Source: Prevotella sp. (GTDB lineage: Bacteria > Bacteroidota > Bacteroidia > Bacteroidales > Bacteroidaceae). From it: DNA of 48,082 nucleotides. Shown here piece by piece: positions 1-7,533 of this stretch (position 1 is the stretch's first letter; each line of letters begins with the position of its first letter). Below the pieces are notes generated by a model. The model had not been told where the DNA came from. It made no database searches and was given only the letters and a program-made list of their open reading frames with translations. The position numbers and the translations under genes are program-made. The DNA is taken from contig JAEEVW010000028.1 of assembly GCA_016291085.1 (NCBI GenBank), positions 1-48,082 of the forward strand. The letters run 5' to 3'.

Positions 1-1568
1 CCCTCGTACTTCTTGAAGTTCTTGATGAAGCGTGCAGCCAGATCCTTAGCCTTCTCCTCCCACTCAGCAGCAGTAGCGTAAGTGTCGCGAGGATCAAGGA
101 TAGCAGGATTTACGTTAGGCAGCTCTGTGGGAACCTCGAAGTCGAAGAAAGGAACCTTCTTGGTGGGAGCCTTCAGGATGCTTCCGTCCAGGATAGCGTC
201 GATGATACCACGTGTATCGGGGATAGAGATACGCTTGCCGGTACCGTTCCAACCTGTGTTAACCAGGTAAGCCTTAGCACCGCTCTTCTCCATCTTCTTA
301 ACCAGCTCCTCAGCATACTTTGTGGGGTGCAGCTCGAGGAATGCCTGGCCGAAGCATGCAGAGAATGTAGGAGTAGGCTCTGTGATACCGCGCTCTGTAC
401 CAGCCAGCTTAGCGGTGAAACCAGACAGGAAGTAGTACTTCGTCTGCTCGGGAGTCAGAATAGATACGGGAGGCAGAACTCCGAATGCATCAGCAGAAAG
501 GAAGATTACATTCTTAGCGTCAGGACCTGCGCTCTTACCGTTAACCTTCTGAGCAATCTTCTCGATGTGGTCGATAGGATATGATACACGAGTGTTCTCG
601 GTTACGCTCTTATCAGCGAAGTCAATCTTACCATCAGCAGCAACAGTTACGTTCTCCAAGAGAGCGTTGCGCTTGATAGCACCATAGATGTCGGGCTCGT
701 TCTCCTTGCTCAGGTTGATAACCTTTGCATAGCAACCGCCCTCGAGGTTGAATACACCCTCGTCGTCCCATCCGTGCTCGTCGTCACCAATCAGCAGACG
801 CTTAGGATCGGTTGACAGCGTGGTCTTACCGGTACCAGACAGACCGAAGAAGATAGCGGTGTTCTTACCCTCCATGTCGGTGTTGGCAGAGCAGTGCATG
901 GAAGCGATGCCCTGCAGAGGCAGATAGTAGTTCTGCATAGAGAACATACCCTTCTTCATCTCACCACCATACCATGTGTTGATGATAACCTGCTCGCGGC
1001 TTGTGGTGTTGAAGGCTACACAAGTCTCTGAGTTCAGACCCAGCTCCTTGAAGTTCTCAACCTTAGCCTTAGAGGCGTTATAGATTACGAAGTTAGGCTC
1101 GAACTTCTCGAGTTCCTCAGCTGTGGGCTGGATGAACATATTCTTTACGAAGTGTGCCTGCCAAGCTACCTCAACGATGAAGCGAACAGCCAGACGAGTT
1201 GCCTCATTGGCACCGCAGAATGCGTCAACGACGTAAAGCTCCTTGTTGCAGAGCTCCTTGATAGCGATTTCCTTAACCTTAGCCCAAACGTCCTCAGACA
1301 TGGGGTGGTTGTCGTTCTTATATTCCTCAGTTGTCCACCATACCTTGTCCTGGCTCTGTGCATCCTTTACGATGTACTTGTCCTTAGGTGAACGGCCGGT
1401 GTAGATACCAGTCATTACGTTAACAGCGTCGAGCTCGGTGTTGACACCCTTGTCGAAACCCTCGAGACCAGCCTTTGTCTCCTCTGCGAAGAGGTACTCA
1501 TACGATGGATTGTGAGCAATCACGGTTGAACCGGTGATGCCATACTGAGTCAAATCTAACTTTGCCAT
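1..1568 (-). CDS. pckA: ATP-dependent phosphoenolpyruvate carboxykinase (3' end beyond window)
   Basis: The enzyme interconverts oxaloacetate plus ATP and PEP plus CO2; in Bacteroidales it usually runs in the CO2-fixing direction on the route to succinate. The reading frame begins [11 protein letters not shown] and gives 522 residues before the window edge, close to the family's usual 530-540, so only a short C-terminal piece is missing. The kinase-type P-loop [11 protein letters not shown] and the following GDDEHGWDD metal-binding stretch are both readable. It is divergent from upp and has a TAACTTTG box upstream. With mdh and korAB elsewhere in the window it fits anaerobic C4 metabolism. 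Confidence 0.96.
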   Translation of the reverse strand, partial: MAKLDLTQYGITGSTVIAHNPSYEYLFAEETKAGLEGFDKGVNTELDAVNVMTGIYTGRSPKDKYIVKDAQSQDKVWWTTEEYKNDNHPMSEDVWAKVKEIAIKELCNKELYVVDAFCGANEATRLAVRFIVEVAWQAHFVKNMFIQPTAEELEKFEPNFVIYNASKAKVENFKELGLNSETCVAFNTTSREQVIINTWYGGEMKKGMFSMQNYYLPLQGIASMHCSANTDMEGKNTAIFFGLSGTGKTTLSTDPKRLLIGDDEHGWDDEGVFNLEGGCYAKVINLSKENEPDIYGAIKRNALLENVTVAADGKIDFADKSVTENTRVSYPIDHIEKIAQKVNGKSAGPDAKNVIFLSADAFGVLPPVSILTPEQTKYYFLSGFTAKLAGTERGITEPTPTFSACFGQAFLELHPTKYAEELVKKMEKSGAKAYLVNTGWNGTGKRISIPDTRGIIDAILDGSILKAPTKKVPFFDFEVPTELPNVNPAILDPRDTYATAAEWEEKAKDLAARFIKNFKKYE

Positions 1569-1621
1569 AATTTTTACTTTGTTTTTATATGAAAATTTAC
1601 GATGTTCCTGAAATTGCGCTG

Positions 1622-1629
1622 CAAAGTTA
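1622..1629 (-). promoter_or_regulatory. Putative -7 box for pckA
   Basis: Read on the minus strand the bases are TAACTTTG, an exact match to the Bacteroidetes TAnnTTTG element, 53 bp before the start codon. No clear TTTG lies 19-21 bp further upstream, where a heptamer array sits instead. Confidence 0.55.
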
Positions 1630-1641
1630 CTAATTTATTGA

Positions 1642-1669
1642 GAATTAAGAATGATGAATTAAGAATAAT
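1642..1669. repeat. Heptamer array, 4 units, between pckA and upp
   Basis: Four 7-bp units: GAATTAA, GAATGAT, GAATTAA, GAATAAT. The array runs into TTGCTTTC, so the junction reads AATTTGCTTTC, close to the AATTTGCTTCCGCA that bounds the arrays at 15463 and 39931. It lies where the pckA -33 region should be. The rest of this 230-bp gap holds the two divergent promoters and nothing else recognisable. Confidence 0.8.
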
Positions 1670-1742
1670 TTGCTTTCAAAAGAGTCTTTTTAGGTTAAAG
1701 AAGTTAAAAATGCAGAGCCATTTAGTGTTTTTGCCACACCGA

Positions 1743-1775
1743 GTTGTCAAAACTCTGAAAAAAGTCGTACCTTTG
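1743..1775 (+). promoter_or_regulatory. Putative promoter of upp
   Basis: GTTG at 1743-1746, a 21-bp spacer, then TACCTTTG at 1768-1775, fitting the Bacteroidetes -33/-7 pattern. The start codon follows 23 bp later. Confidence 0.65.
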
Positions 1776-1798
1776 TCCCCGAAGAAAACCTAACTAAT

Positions 1799-2482
1799 AT
1801 GGAAGTAATTGATTTCAGCAAGAGCAACTCGATTATCAATCAGTATATGTCGGAGTTGCGCGACAAGACGATTCAGAAGAACCGTCTGTTGTTCCGCCAC
1901 AACATCACGCGCATTGGCGAGATGATGGCTTACGAATTGTCGAAAACCCTTGAGTATAAGCCCAAGACAGTGACCACTCCTTTAGGCACGCTCTCGATTC
2001 CGCTGCCGAAGGACGACATGGTTATTGCTACCGTGCTGCGTGCAGGACTGCCTTTCCACGAGGGATTCCTCAATGTGTTCGACAAGGCCGACAACGGTTT
2101 CGTCTCTGCCTTCCGCATGTATATCAACCGCGAACATACCGAGGTGGGTATCCATACTGAGTATATTGCCACACAAAGCGTGAAGAACAAGACGCTGTTG
2201 ATTGTTGACCCGATGCTGGCAACGGGTGGCAGTCTGGCTGCCGCTATCGAGTCTTTGTTGCAGGCCGGCAAGCCCAAGAAGATCCATCTGTGCTGTGTCA
2301 TCGCTGCCCCCGAGGGTATCGAGGTAGTGAAGCAGGCGTTGCCTGAGGGTTCTACCATCTGGTGTGCTGCCATCGACCAGGGCATGAACGAGCAGAAGTA
2401 CATCGTGCCGGGCTTTGGCGACTGTGGTGACCTCTGCTATGGCGAGAAGTTGCAGAGCTTCCGTAAGATAGCCGACAAGTAA
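1799..2482 (+). CDS. upp: Uracil phosphoribosyltransferase
   Basis: This cytosolic salvage enzyme makes UMP from uracil and PRPP. At 227 residues it is slightly longer than the usual 205-215. The PRPP-binding loop reads VDPMLATGGSL, and the C-terminal uracil-binding stretch reads GFGDCGDLCYG; both are diagnostic. It has its own promoter and is followed 17 bp later by an unrelated lipoprotein gene on the same strand, so it may head that transcript. The family is secure. Confidence 0.95.
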   Translation: MEVIDFSKSNSIINQYMSELRDKTIQKNRLLFRHNITRIGEMMAYELSKTLEYKPKTVTTPLGTLSIPLPKDDMVIATVLRAGLPFHEGFLNVFDKADNGFVSAFRMYINREHTEVGIHTEYIATQSVKNKTLLIVDPMLATGGSLAAAIESLLQAGKPKKIHLCCVIAAPEGIEVVKQALPEGSTIWCAAIDQGMNEQKYIVPGFGDCGDLCYGEKLQSFRKIADK

Positions 2483-2499
2483 TCACCGCTCACCCCCTC

Positions 2500-3027
2500 A
2501 TGCGAACACTCACTACTTATCGATTGCTATTCATACTCTTCGTGCTGGCGGTGTTCAGCGCGTGCATCTCTGATGACCCCGAGAAAGAGTCGCCAGGCGC
2601 CGATTTGTCAGTGGGTGATGCGCTGCCGGCTTTTCAGGTGACGATGAACGACGGTTCCACCATTCGTACCTCAGATTTGCTGGGGGATGTTTCCGTGGTG
2701 GTGCTGTTCAGTGTAGATTGTGGTGACTGTCGTTTGGAACTGCCTGAAATCCAGCGGCTTTGGGATCTCGAACTGGGTGTTCCCATCGTGCTCATAGCCC
2801 GCGAGAATACGAAGGAGCAGATTGAGGCTTTCTGGCAACAGGCGCGACTCACCATGCCCTATTCGCCACAGTCTGACCGTCAGGTCTATTCGCTGTTTGC
2901 CACCTCGCGCGTACCGAGAATCTATGTTTCTGATGCTCAGGGGATTATCTGTTTCTCTCATGCGGATGACGCGATGCCCAGTGCGGAGCAACTGGTGGAC
3001 GAGATTAAGACATTACTCATTAAGTGA
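2500..3027 (+). CDS. TlpA/redoxin-like thioredoxin-fold lipoprotein
   Basis: A 175-residue secreted thioredoxin-like protein. The N-terminus has a hydrophobic stretch ending VFSAC, a lipobox, so it should be lipid-anchored in the envelope. A thioredoxin fold follows with CGDC at residues 74-77 and a VPRIYV cis-proline loop about 70 residues later. Proteins of this kind reduce or exchange disulfides, and some serve cytochrome c maturation. It sits directly before a membrane protein and a CxxCH-bearing lipoprotein with heptamer-filled gaps, so the three probably form one operon. The substrate cannot be read from sequence. Confidence 0.82.
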   Translation: MRTLTTYRLLFILFVLAVFSACISDDPEKESPGADLSVGDALPAFQVTMNDGSTIRTSDLLGDVSVVVLFSVDCGDCRLELPEIQRLWDLELGVPIVLIARENTKEQIEAFWQQARLTMPYSPQSDRQVYSLFATSRVPRIYVSDAQGIICFSHADDAMPSAEQLVDEIKTLLIK

Positions 3028-3051
3028 TAAGTGATAAATGATAAACGATAA
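3024..3051. repeat. Heptamer array filling a stop-to-start gap
   Basis: Four 7-bp units: GTGATAA, GTGATAA, ATGATAA, ACGATAA. The TGA stop of the thioredoxin-like gene (3025-3027) lies in the first unit and the next start codon (3054) follows the last unit by 2 bp, so the whole intergenic space is repeat. The units hold TGA and TAA, giving stops in more than one frame. Confidence 0.88.
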
Positions 3052-3053
3052 AT

Positions 3054-4913
3054 ATGCCTAATAAACAATTCTTCAAACCATACGTCCCCCTCTTTCTATG
3101 GGTGCTGGTTCTGATGGTGGTGGCAGGCATCCTGCTGGTGTATGAGCCCCACTTCCTTTGGAAAGTGCAGCAGAAGAACCTGTTCCTCTGCTCGACGATG
3201 TTTCTGAAAGAGCAGTTGGTGGTGCCTGGAGGCCTGCTCACGTGGTTAGGAACATTCTTTACACAGTTTTTGTATTACCCCTGGCTGGGTGTGCTGATGC
3301 TCTGCTGTTGGTGGCTATTGCTGATGTCCATTGTGAAGTGGACGTTCCGTATTCCCGATCGGTGGTCCATCCTGATGCTCATTCCCGTTGCGCTGTTGTT
3401 GATAACCAACATGGATCAGGGCTATTGGATCTATATGCTGAAACTGAGGGGGCATTTCTTCGTGACGACCATCGGAACGACGGCTGTAGCAGCGCTGTTG
3501 TGGGGATACAGGAAGGTGTCAACCCCCGGGTTACGTGTGGCATACATTGTGTTGACGGCATTGGTGGGATACCTGCTGATGGGTATTTACGGACTGGCAG
3601 CGGCCCTGTTGATGGGCATCTGGTCGTGGCGACTATCGAACAGCCGTAGCGTAGCAGTCGTCATGAGTGTGGTAGCCGTTATAAGTGCTGTTACCGTACC
3701 CCTGTTGTGCTACCGTTATGTCTATTATCAGGTCAACCAGGCTAATATCTATTGGGCAGAACTGCCACTCTTCTTTATTACGGAGGAGCATCACACCTAT
3801 TATATTCCCTATTATCTGCTGGCGCTCTTCTTCGTCGTACTGACTCTCACCTGCAAAGCAGGGATGGCTAAGACGGTGGCTATGCCAAACATAGTCAAGA
3901 AGTCGAAGAAACTTTTGGAATGGTTAGCCCAAGGGGTGATAGCCATCCTGTTGGTAGCTGGGGTTTATCAGTTCTGGATGAAAGACGAAAACTTCCACCA
4001 TGAACTGGCTATGCAGCATCATATCTCCAATCTCGACTGGGAAGGCGTGTTAACGGAGGCTGCAGCTCAGAAGGACGAACCGACACGTGCCATCGTGATG
4101 ATGCGAAACCTGGCCCTGAGTCGTTTGGGAAAACAGGGAGATGTCATGTTCCTCTATAAGAACGGTTCCAAGGCGTACGATGCACCCTTTGGAATGCGTC
4201 TGATGCTGGTTGTAGGACCACAAATCTATTACCAGTATGGTATGCTGAACTATTGCAACCGCCTGTGCATGGAGATGGGTGTGGAGTTCGGTTTCCGCAC
4301 TGAGGACTATCAGTTGCTGGTCGATTGTGCGCTTCTCGAGAACGACCAGCCGCTGGCCCGTAAGTATATCGGGATTCTGAAACAGACGATGTTCTACAAG
4401 GACTGGGCCGAGCACGCCGAGGCACTTTTGGGACATCCTGAACTCATTGCCAAAGACGCAGCGCGTGAGCCCATTACCCACATGCTCCATTATAACAATG
4501 TGCTAACTGGTGATCAGGGCTACACAGAGCGTTTTCTGATGAGACAACTGGCAAGAAGTAGCTATACCGACGACCCTGTCTTCCAGGAACAGTGTCTTCT
4601 GGCCTCGCTGTGGACCAGGGACGTCAAACAGTTCTGGAACCATTTCAACGACTATATCAAGTTGCATCCCCAAGGACCTATGCCGCGCTATTATCAGGAA
4701 GCCGCCTACCTTTACGGGAAATTGGAAGAGCGCCAGGGCTTGGACCAGATGCCCTTCGATGCCAGTGTCAAAGACTCCTTTGAGCGTTTTGCCTCGATGA
4801 TGTCGGACTATGATGGCCAAGAGGTTTCGGTGGCCCGCGAGGAACTCTATCCGTTCTTTGGGGATACCTATTATTATGATTACTATACGATGAGTAATTT
4901 GCCGGAGTACTAA
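3054..4913 (+). CDS. Polytopic membrane protein with C-terminal helical-repeat domain (DUF6057-like)
   Basis: A 619-residue protein. Roughly the first 310 residues hold about eight hydrophobic segments. The rest is soluble and rich in paired helices of the TPR type (for example RAIVMMRNLALSRLG and QCLLASLWTRDVKQFWNHF). Organisation and context recall the Bacteroidales family DUF6057; this is from memory, not a search. No catalytic motif was recognised. It lies between the thioredoxin-like lipoprotein and the CxxCH propeller lipoprotein, with heptamer arrays on both sides, suggesting one envelope system of three parts. Confidence 0.72.
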   Translation: MPNKQFFKPYVPLFLWVLVLMVVAGILLVYEPHFLWKVQQKNLFLCSTMFLKEQLVVPGGLLTWLGTFFTQFLYYPWLGVLMLCCWWLLLMSIVKWTFRIPDRWSILMLIPVALLLITNMDQGYWIYMLKLRGHFFVTTIGTTAVAALLWGYRKVSTPGLRVAYIVLTALVGYLLMGIYGLAAALLMGIWSWRLSNSRSVAVVMSVVAVISAVTVPLLCYRYVYYQVNQANIYWAELPLFFITEEHHTYYIPYYLLALFFVVLTLTCKAGMAKTVAMPNIVKKSKKLLEWLAQGVIAILLVAGVYQFWMKDENFHHELAMQHHISNLDWEGVLTEAAAQKDEPTRAIVMMRNLALSRLGKQGDVMFLYKNGSKAYDAPFGMRLMLVVGPQIYYQYGMLNYCNRLCMEMGVEFGFRTEDYQLLVDCALLENDQPLARKYIGILKQTMFYKDWAEHAEALLGHPELIAKDAAREPITHMLHYNNVLTGDQGYTERFLMRQLARSSYTDDPVFQEQCLLASLWTRDVKQFWNHFNDYIKLHPQGPMPRYYQEAAYLYGKLEERQGLDQMPFDASVKDSFERFASMMSDYDGQEVSVAREELYPFFGDTYYYDYYTMSNLPEY

Positions 4914-4919
4914 GAAGAA

Positions 4920-4947
4920 GTGATAAACGATAAGTGAAAAGTGATAA
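4920..4947. repeat. Heptamer array between two operon genes
   Basis: Four 7-bp units: GTGATAA, ACGATAA, GTGAAAA, GTGATAA, between the TAA stop at 4913 and the ATG at 4951. The unit family matches the array at 3024 and, through GTGAAAA, those at 15463 and 39931. Confidence 0.87.
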
Positions 4948-4950
4948 GTA

Positions 4951-6456
4951 ATGAAAATCAGAAATTTAATATATATCTGCTGTTGTTTGGCTATGATGGG
5001 ATGTGCGGGGCCTTCCGTGCCGGAGGTTTTTACCGAGACAGACCGCTTGCCAAAGATTTATCCTGACTATACGGATGTTACTGTTCCTGTCAATATCGCA
5101 CCGCTTACCTTCCAACTGGATGAGGCTGCCGATGAGATGATAGCCCGCTTGGCCGTCGGTGACGAGGAGTTTGTCTATGCGGATAAGGCACAGCCTGAGA
5201 TGGACGACTGGCGCACGCTCACGGAAAAAGCCAAGGGAGGTGCTGTCACGGTCGACGTCTATGCTCGCAAGGCAGACCAGTGGACGCACTACAAGCCCTT
5301 TAGCATCTTCGTGTCGCCCGATAGCATCGACAGTTATCTGAGTTACCGCCTGATTTTTCCCTCTTTCATTAGTTATGAGGCTTTGACGATCAACCAGCGT
5401 TGTCTGGAGAACTATGACGAGGGCGTCATCTATGATAATGTGCTTTGCTCTTTTGAGAAAGACGGCCAGTGCATTAACTGCCATCATTATCAGCAGTATA
5501 ATCCGAAACGCATGCAGTTCCATGCCCGTCAAAACAAAGGTGGCACTGTCATTGCCTATGACGGTAAGATCAAAAAGATCAACATGAAAAACGATTCTAT
5601 CCTTTCGGCTGGTGTCTATCCTGCCTGGCATCCCTGGCTGAATCTGATCGTCTATTCTACCAACAAGACTGCTCAGGATTTTCATACCGTTGACCATAAC
5701 AAGATTGAGGTCTTTGACTCCCAGAGCGATCTGATTGCCTATGATGTTAACAAGGGCGAAGTGACCAATTTGGAGAACGACACCACAGAATTGGAGGTAT
5801 TCCCTGCCTGGGCCCCTGACGGCAAGACACTCTATTATTGTAGTGCCCACTATGAGAAAAAAGACTCAACGCTGTCGAGAGTCGCAGAAATCGTGAGACG
5901 TTCGAAGGAATTGAAATATAACATCTATAAGAAGAGTTTCGACCCGGAAACGATGGCCTTTGGCCCGCGTGAACTCGTCTTTTCTGCCGACAGCATTGAT
6001 AAGAGTACTACGCTGCCTCGCATCTCGCCCGACGGGCGCTATCTGATGTTTGCCCTTGCTGAATATGGTGTGTTCCATATCTGGCACCATGATGCGGATC
6101 TTTGGATGCTGGATCTCCAGACAGGTGAGGTTAGGCCGGTGGAGGAAATCAACTCACCCGACACAGAGAGTTATCACTCATGGTCGAGCAATGGACGGTG
6201 GGTGGTTTTCAGCAGTCGTCGGGACGATGGCACCTATACGCGTCCATTCTTTGCACATATCGACGAAAACGGACACGGCACCAAGCCTTTTGAATTGCCT
6301 ACGGCCGATCCTGATTTTCATCGTCAGTTCATGAAATGCTATAACATTCCAGAATTTATGACGGGACCCGTTACCATCAAACCGCAGGAGTTTGCTGACG
6401 TACTGAAAAAAAGTTCGGGCACTCCCGTCCGTTATGTGCCAGCATTAAACAAGTAA
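4951..6456 (+). CDS. TolB/PD40-type beta-propeller lipoprotein with a CxxCH motif
   Basis: A 501-residue lipoprotein: the N-terminus ends LAMMGC. The C-terminal half has several PD40-like blades with readable cores VFPAWAPDGKTLYY, RISPDGRYLMFA and SYHSWSSNGRWVVFSSR. Before the propeller, CINCHH at residues 174-179 is a formal heme c motif, followed by MQFHAR, which could give Met or His as a second axial ligand. Many such proteins are annotated only as TolB-like. Two genes upstream is a thioredoxin-like lipoprotein with CGDC, the kind of partner used to reduce apocytochrome cysteines. Heme binding is inference. Confidence 0.8.
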   Translation: MKIRNLIYICCCLAMMGCAGPSVPEVFTETDRLPKIYPDYTDVTVPVNIAPLTFQLDEAADEMIARLAVGDEEFVYADKAQPEMDDWRTLTEKAKGGAVTVDVYARKADQWTHYKPFSIFVSPDSIDSYLSYRLIFPSFISYEALTINQRCLENYDEGVIYDNVLCSFEKDGQCINCHHYQQYNPKRMQFHARQNKGGTVIAYDGKIKKINMKNDSILSAGVYPAWHPWLNLIVYSTNKTAQDFHTVDHNKIEVFDSQSDLIAYDVNKGEVTNLENDTTELEVFPAWAPDGKTLYYCSAHYEKKDSTLSRVAEIVRRSKELKYNIYKKSFDPETMAFGPRELVFSADSIDKSTTLPRISPDGRYLMFALAEYGVFHIWHHDADLWMLDLQTGEVRPVEEINSPDTESYHSWSSNGRWVVFSSRRDDGTYTRPFFAHIDENGHGTKPFELPTADPDFHRQFMKCYNIPEFMTGPVTIKPQEFADVLKKSSGTPVRYVPALNK

Positions 6457-6462
6457 AAAGAA

Positions 6463-6488
6463 TGTGACCTGCCCCGGGGCAGGTCACA
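6463..6488. terminator. Bidirectional terminator hairpin
   Basis: A perfect 26-bp palindrome (13-bp arms, TGTGACCTGCCCC and its complement, no spacer) with A-rich sequence on the left and TCTTTCTT on the right. It sits between the convergent propeller gene and korB and can serve both. Confidence 0.88.
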
Positions 6489-6522
6489 AATCTTTCTTAT
6501 AGGTATGTTCCGAGTCTGCTTT

Positions 6523-7527
6523 TTAGCGGACTTCCCAAATGTCGTTGGTCTCGAGCAGTTCCTCGAAGTTATGATACTTCTTCTGGGCGCTAACCTCAGC
6601 GAGCTGTGCATGTACGGCATCGTTATAGGTGGGAGCCTCCACGTCGCGGATGACACCAAGAGCGATGGGGAAACCGTCGCCATTACCCATCAGGGCCAGC
6701 TTCAGCTGCAGGGTGTTGTCCTCGCAGTGGGCGTCGTGCACCAATACGTCGTCCAGCGTATAGCCGTCCTTGCCAATCTCGACAATCTTCAGGCCGAAGC
6801 CCTGCTGTACCAAACCGAACTCGTTGTTCTCGCCGAATACCAGCTTCTCGCCGTGCTTCACGTAGATGGCATTCTTCTTGCGGCCCTCTTTGTTATAGAC
6901 GGCCTCGTGACAACCATCGTTGAAGATGACACAGTTTTGCAGCACCTCGGTGACTGAAGCACCTTTGTGCTCGTAAGCAGCCTTCAGCACCTCGACAGTA
7001 CCTTGGGCATCTGTAGCTACGCAACGGGCGAAGAAGTGTCCGCGGGCACCGAAGCAGAGCTCGGCAGGACGGAACGGATCTTCCACCGTGCCGTAAGGGC
7101 TCGACTTCGAGACGAAGCCACGGGGTGAGGTGGGGGAGTACTGTCCCTTTGTCAGACCGTAGATCCGGTTGTTCAACAAAATCATGTTGAGGTCGATGTT
7201 ACGACGGTTGGCATGGATGAAGTGGTTACCACCAATAGCCAGTCCGTCGCCGTCGCCAGACACCTGCCATACGGTCAGGTTGGGGTTAGCCACCTTGGCA
7301 CCGGTGGCAATGGCGGCGGCACGACCATGAATGGTGTTCATGCCGTAAGTGGCCATGTAGTGGGGCAGACGGCTCGAACAGCCGATACCGCTAATCACTG
7401 CTACGTTCTCAGGAGCTACGCCAATCTCGGCCATAGCCTTATGAAGTGAAGCCAGGAAGAAGTGGTCGCCACAACCTGGGCACCAACGAGGCTGGCCTTT
7501 CTTAAAATCTTGTGCTGTATAACTCAT
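6523..7527 (-). CDS. korB: 2-oxoglutarate:ferredoxin oxidoreductase, beta subunit
   Basis: The TPP-binding subunit of a 2-oxoacid:ferredoxin oxidoreductase, 334 residues. The cluster motif PRWCPGCGDHF lies near the N-terminus, followed by GIGCSSRLPHYM and the TPP/Mg motif GDGDGLAIGGNH. The paired alpha subunit lies 6 bp upstream, so they form an operon. Anaerobes use the enzyme either to oxidise 2-oxoglutarate to succinyl-CoA with reduced ferredoxin or in reverse. The substrate could be another 2-oxoacid, but the subunit layout (fused gamma-alpha plus beta, no separate delta) is that of KorAB. Confidence 0.92.
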   Translation of the reverse strand: MSYTAQDFKKGQPRWCPGCGDHFFLASLHKAMAEIGVAPENVAVISGIGCSSRLPHYMATYGMNTIHGRAAAIATGAKVANPNLTVWQVSGDGDGLAIGGNHFIHANRRNIDLNMILLNNRIYGLTKGQYSPTSPRGFVSKSSPYGTVEDPFRPAELCFGARGHFFARCVATDAQGTVEVLKAAYEHKGASVTEVLQNCVIFNDGCHEAVYNKEGRKKNAIYVKHGEKLVFGENNEFGLVQQGFGLKIVEIGKDGYTLDDVLVHDAHCEDNTLQLKLALMGNGDGFPIALGVIRDVEAPTYNDAVHAQLAEVSAQKKYHNFEELLETNDIWEVR

Positions 7528-7533
7528 AATGGT

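Noticed and set aside
4966..5850. A 294-codon minus-strand frame
   Set aside because: Shadow of the propeller lipoprotein gene; no family features and no promoter.
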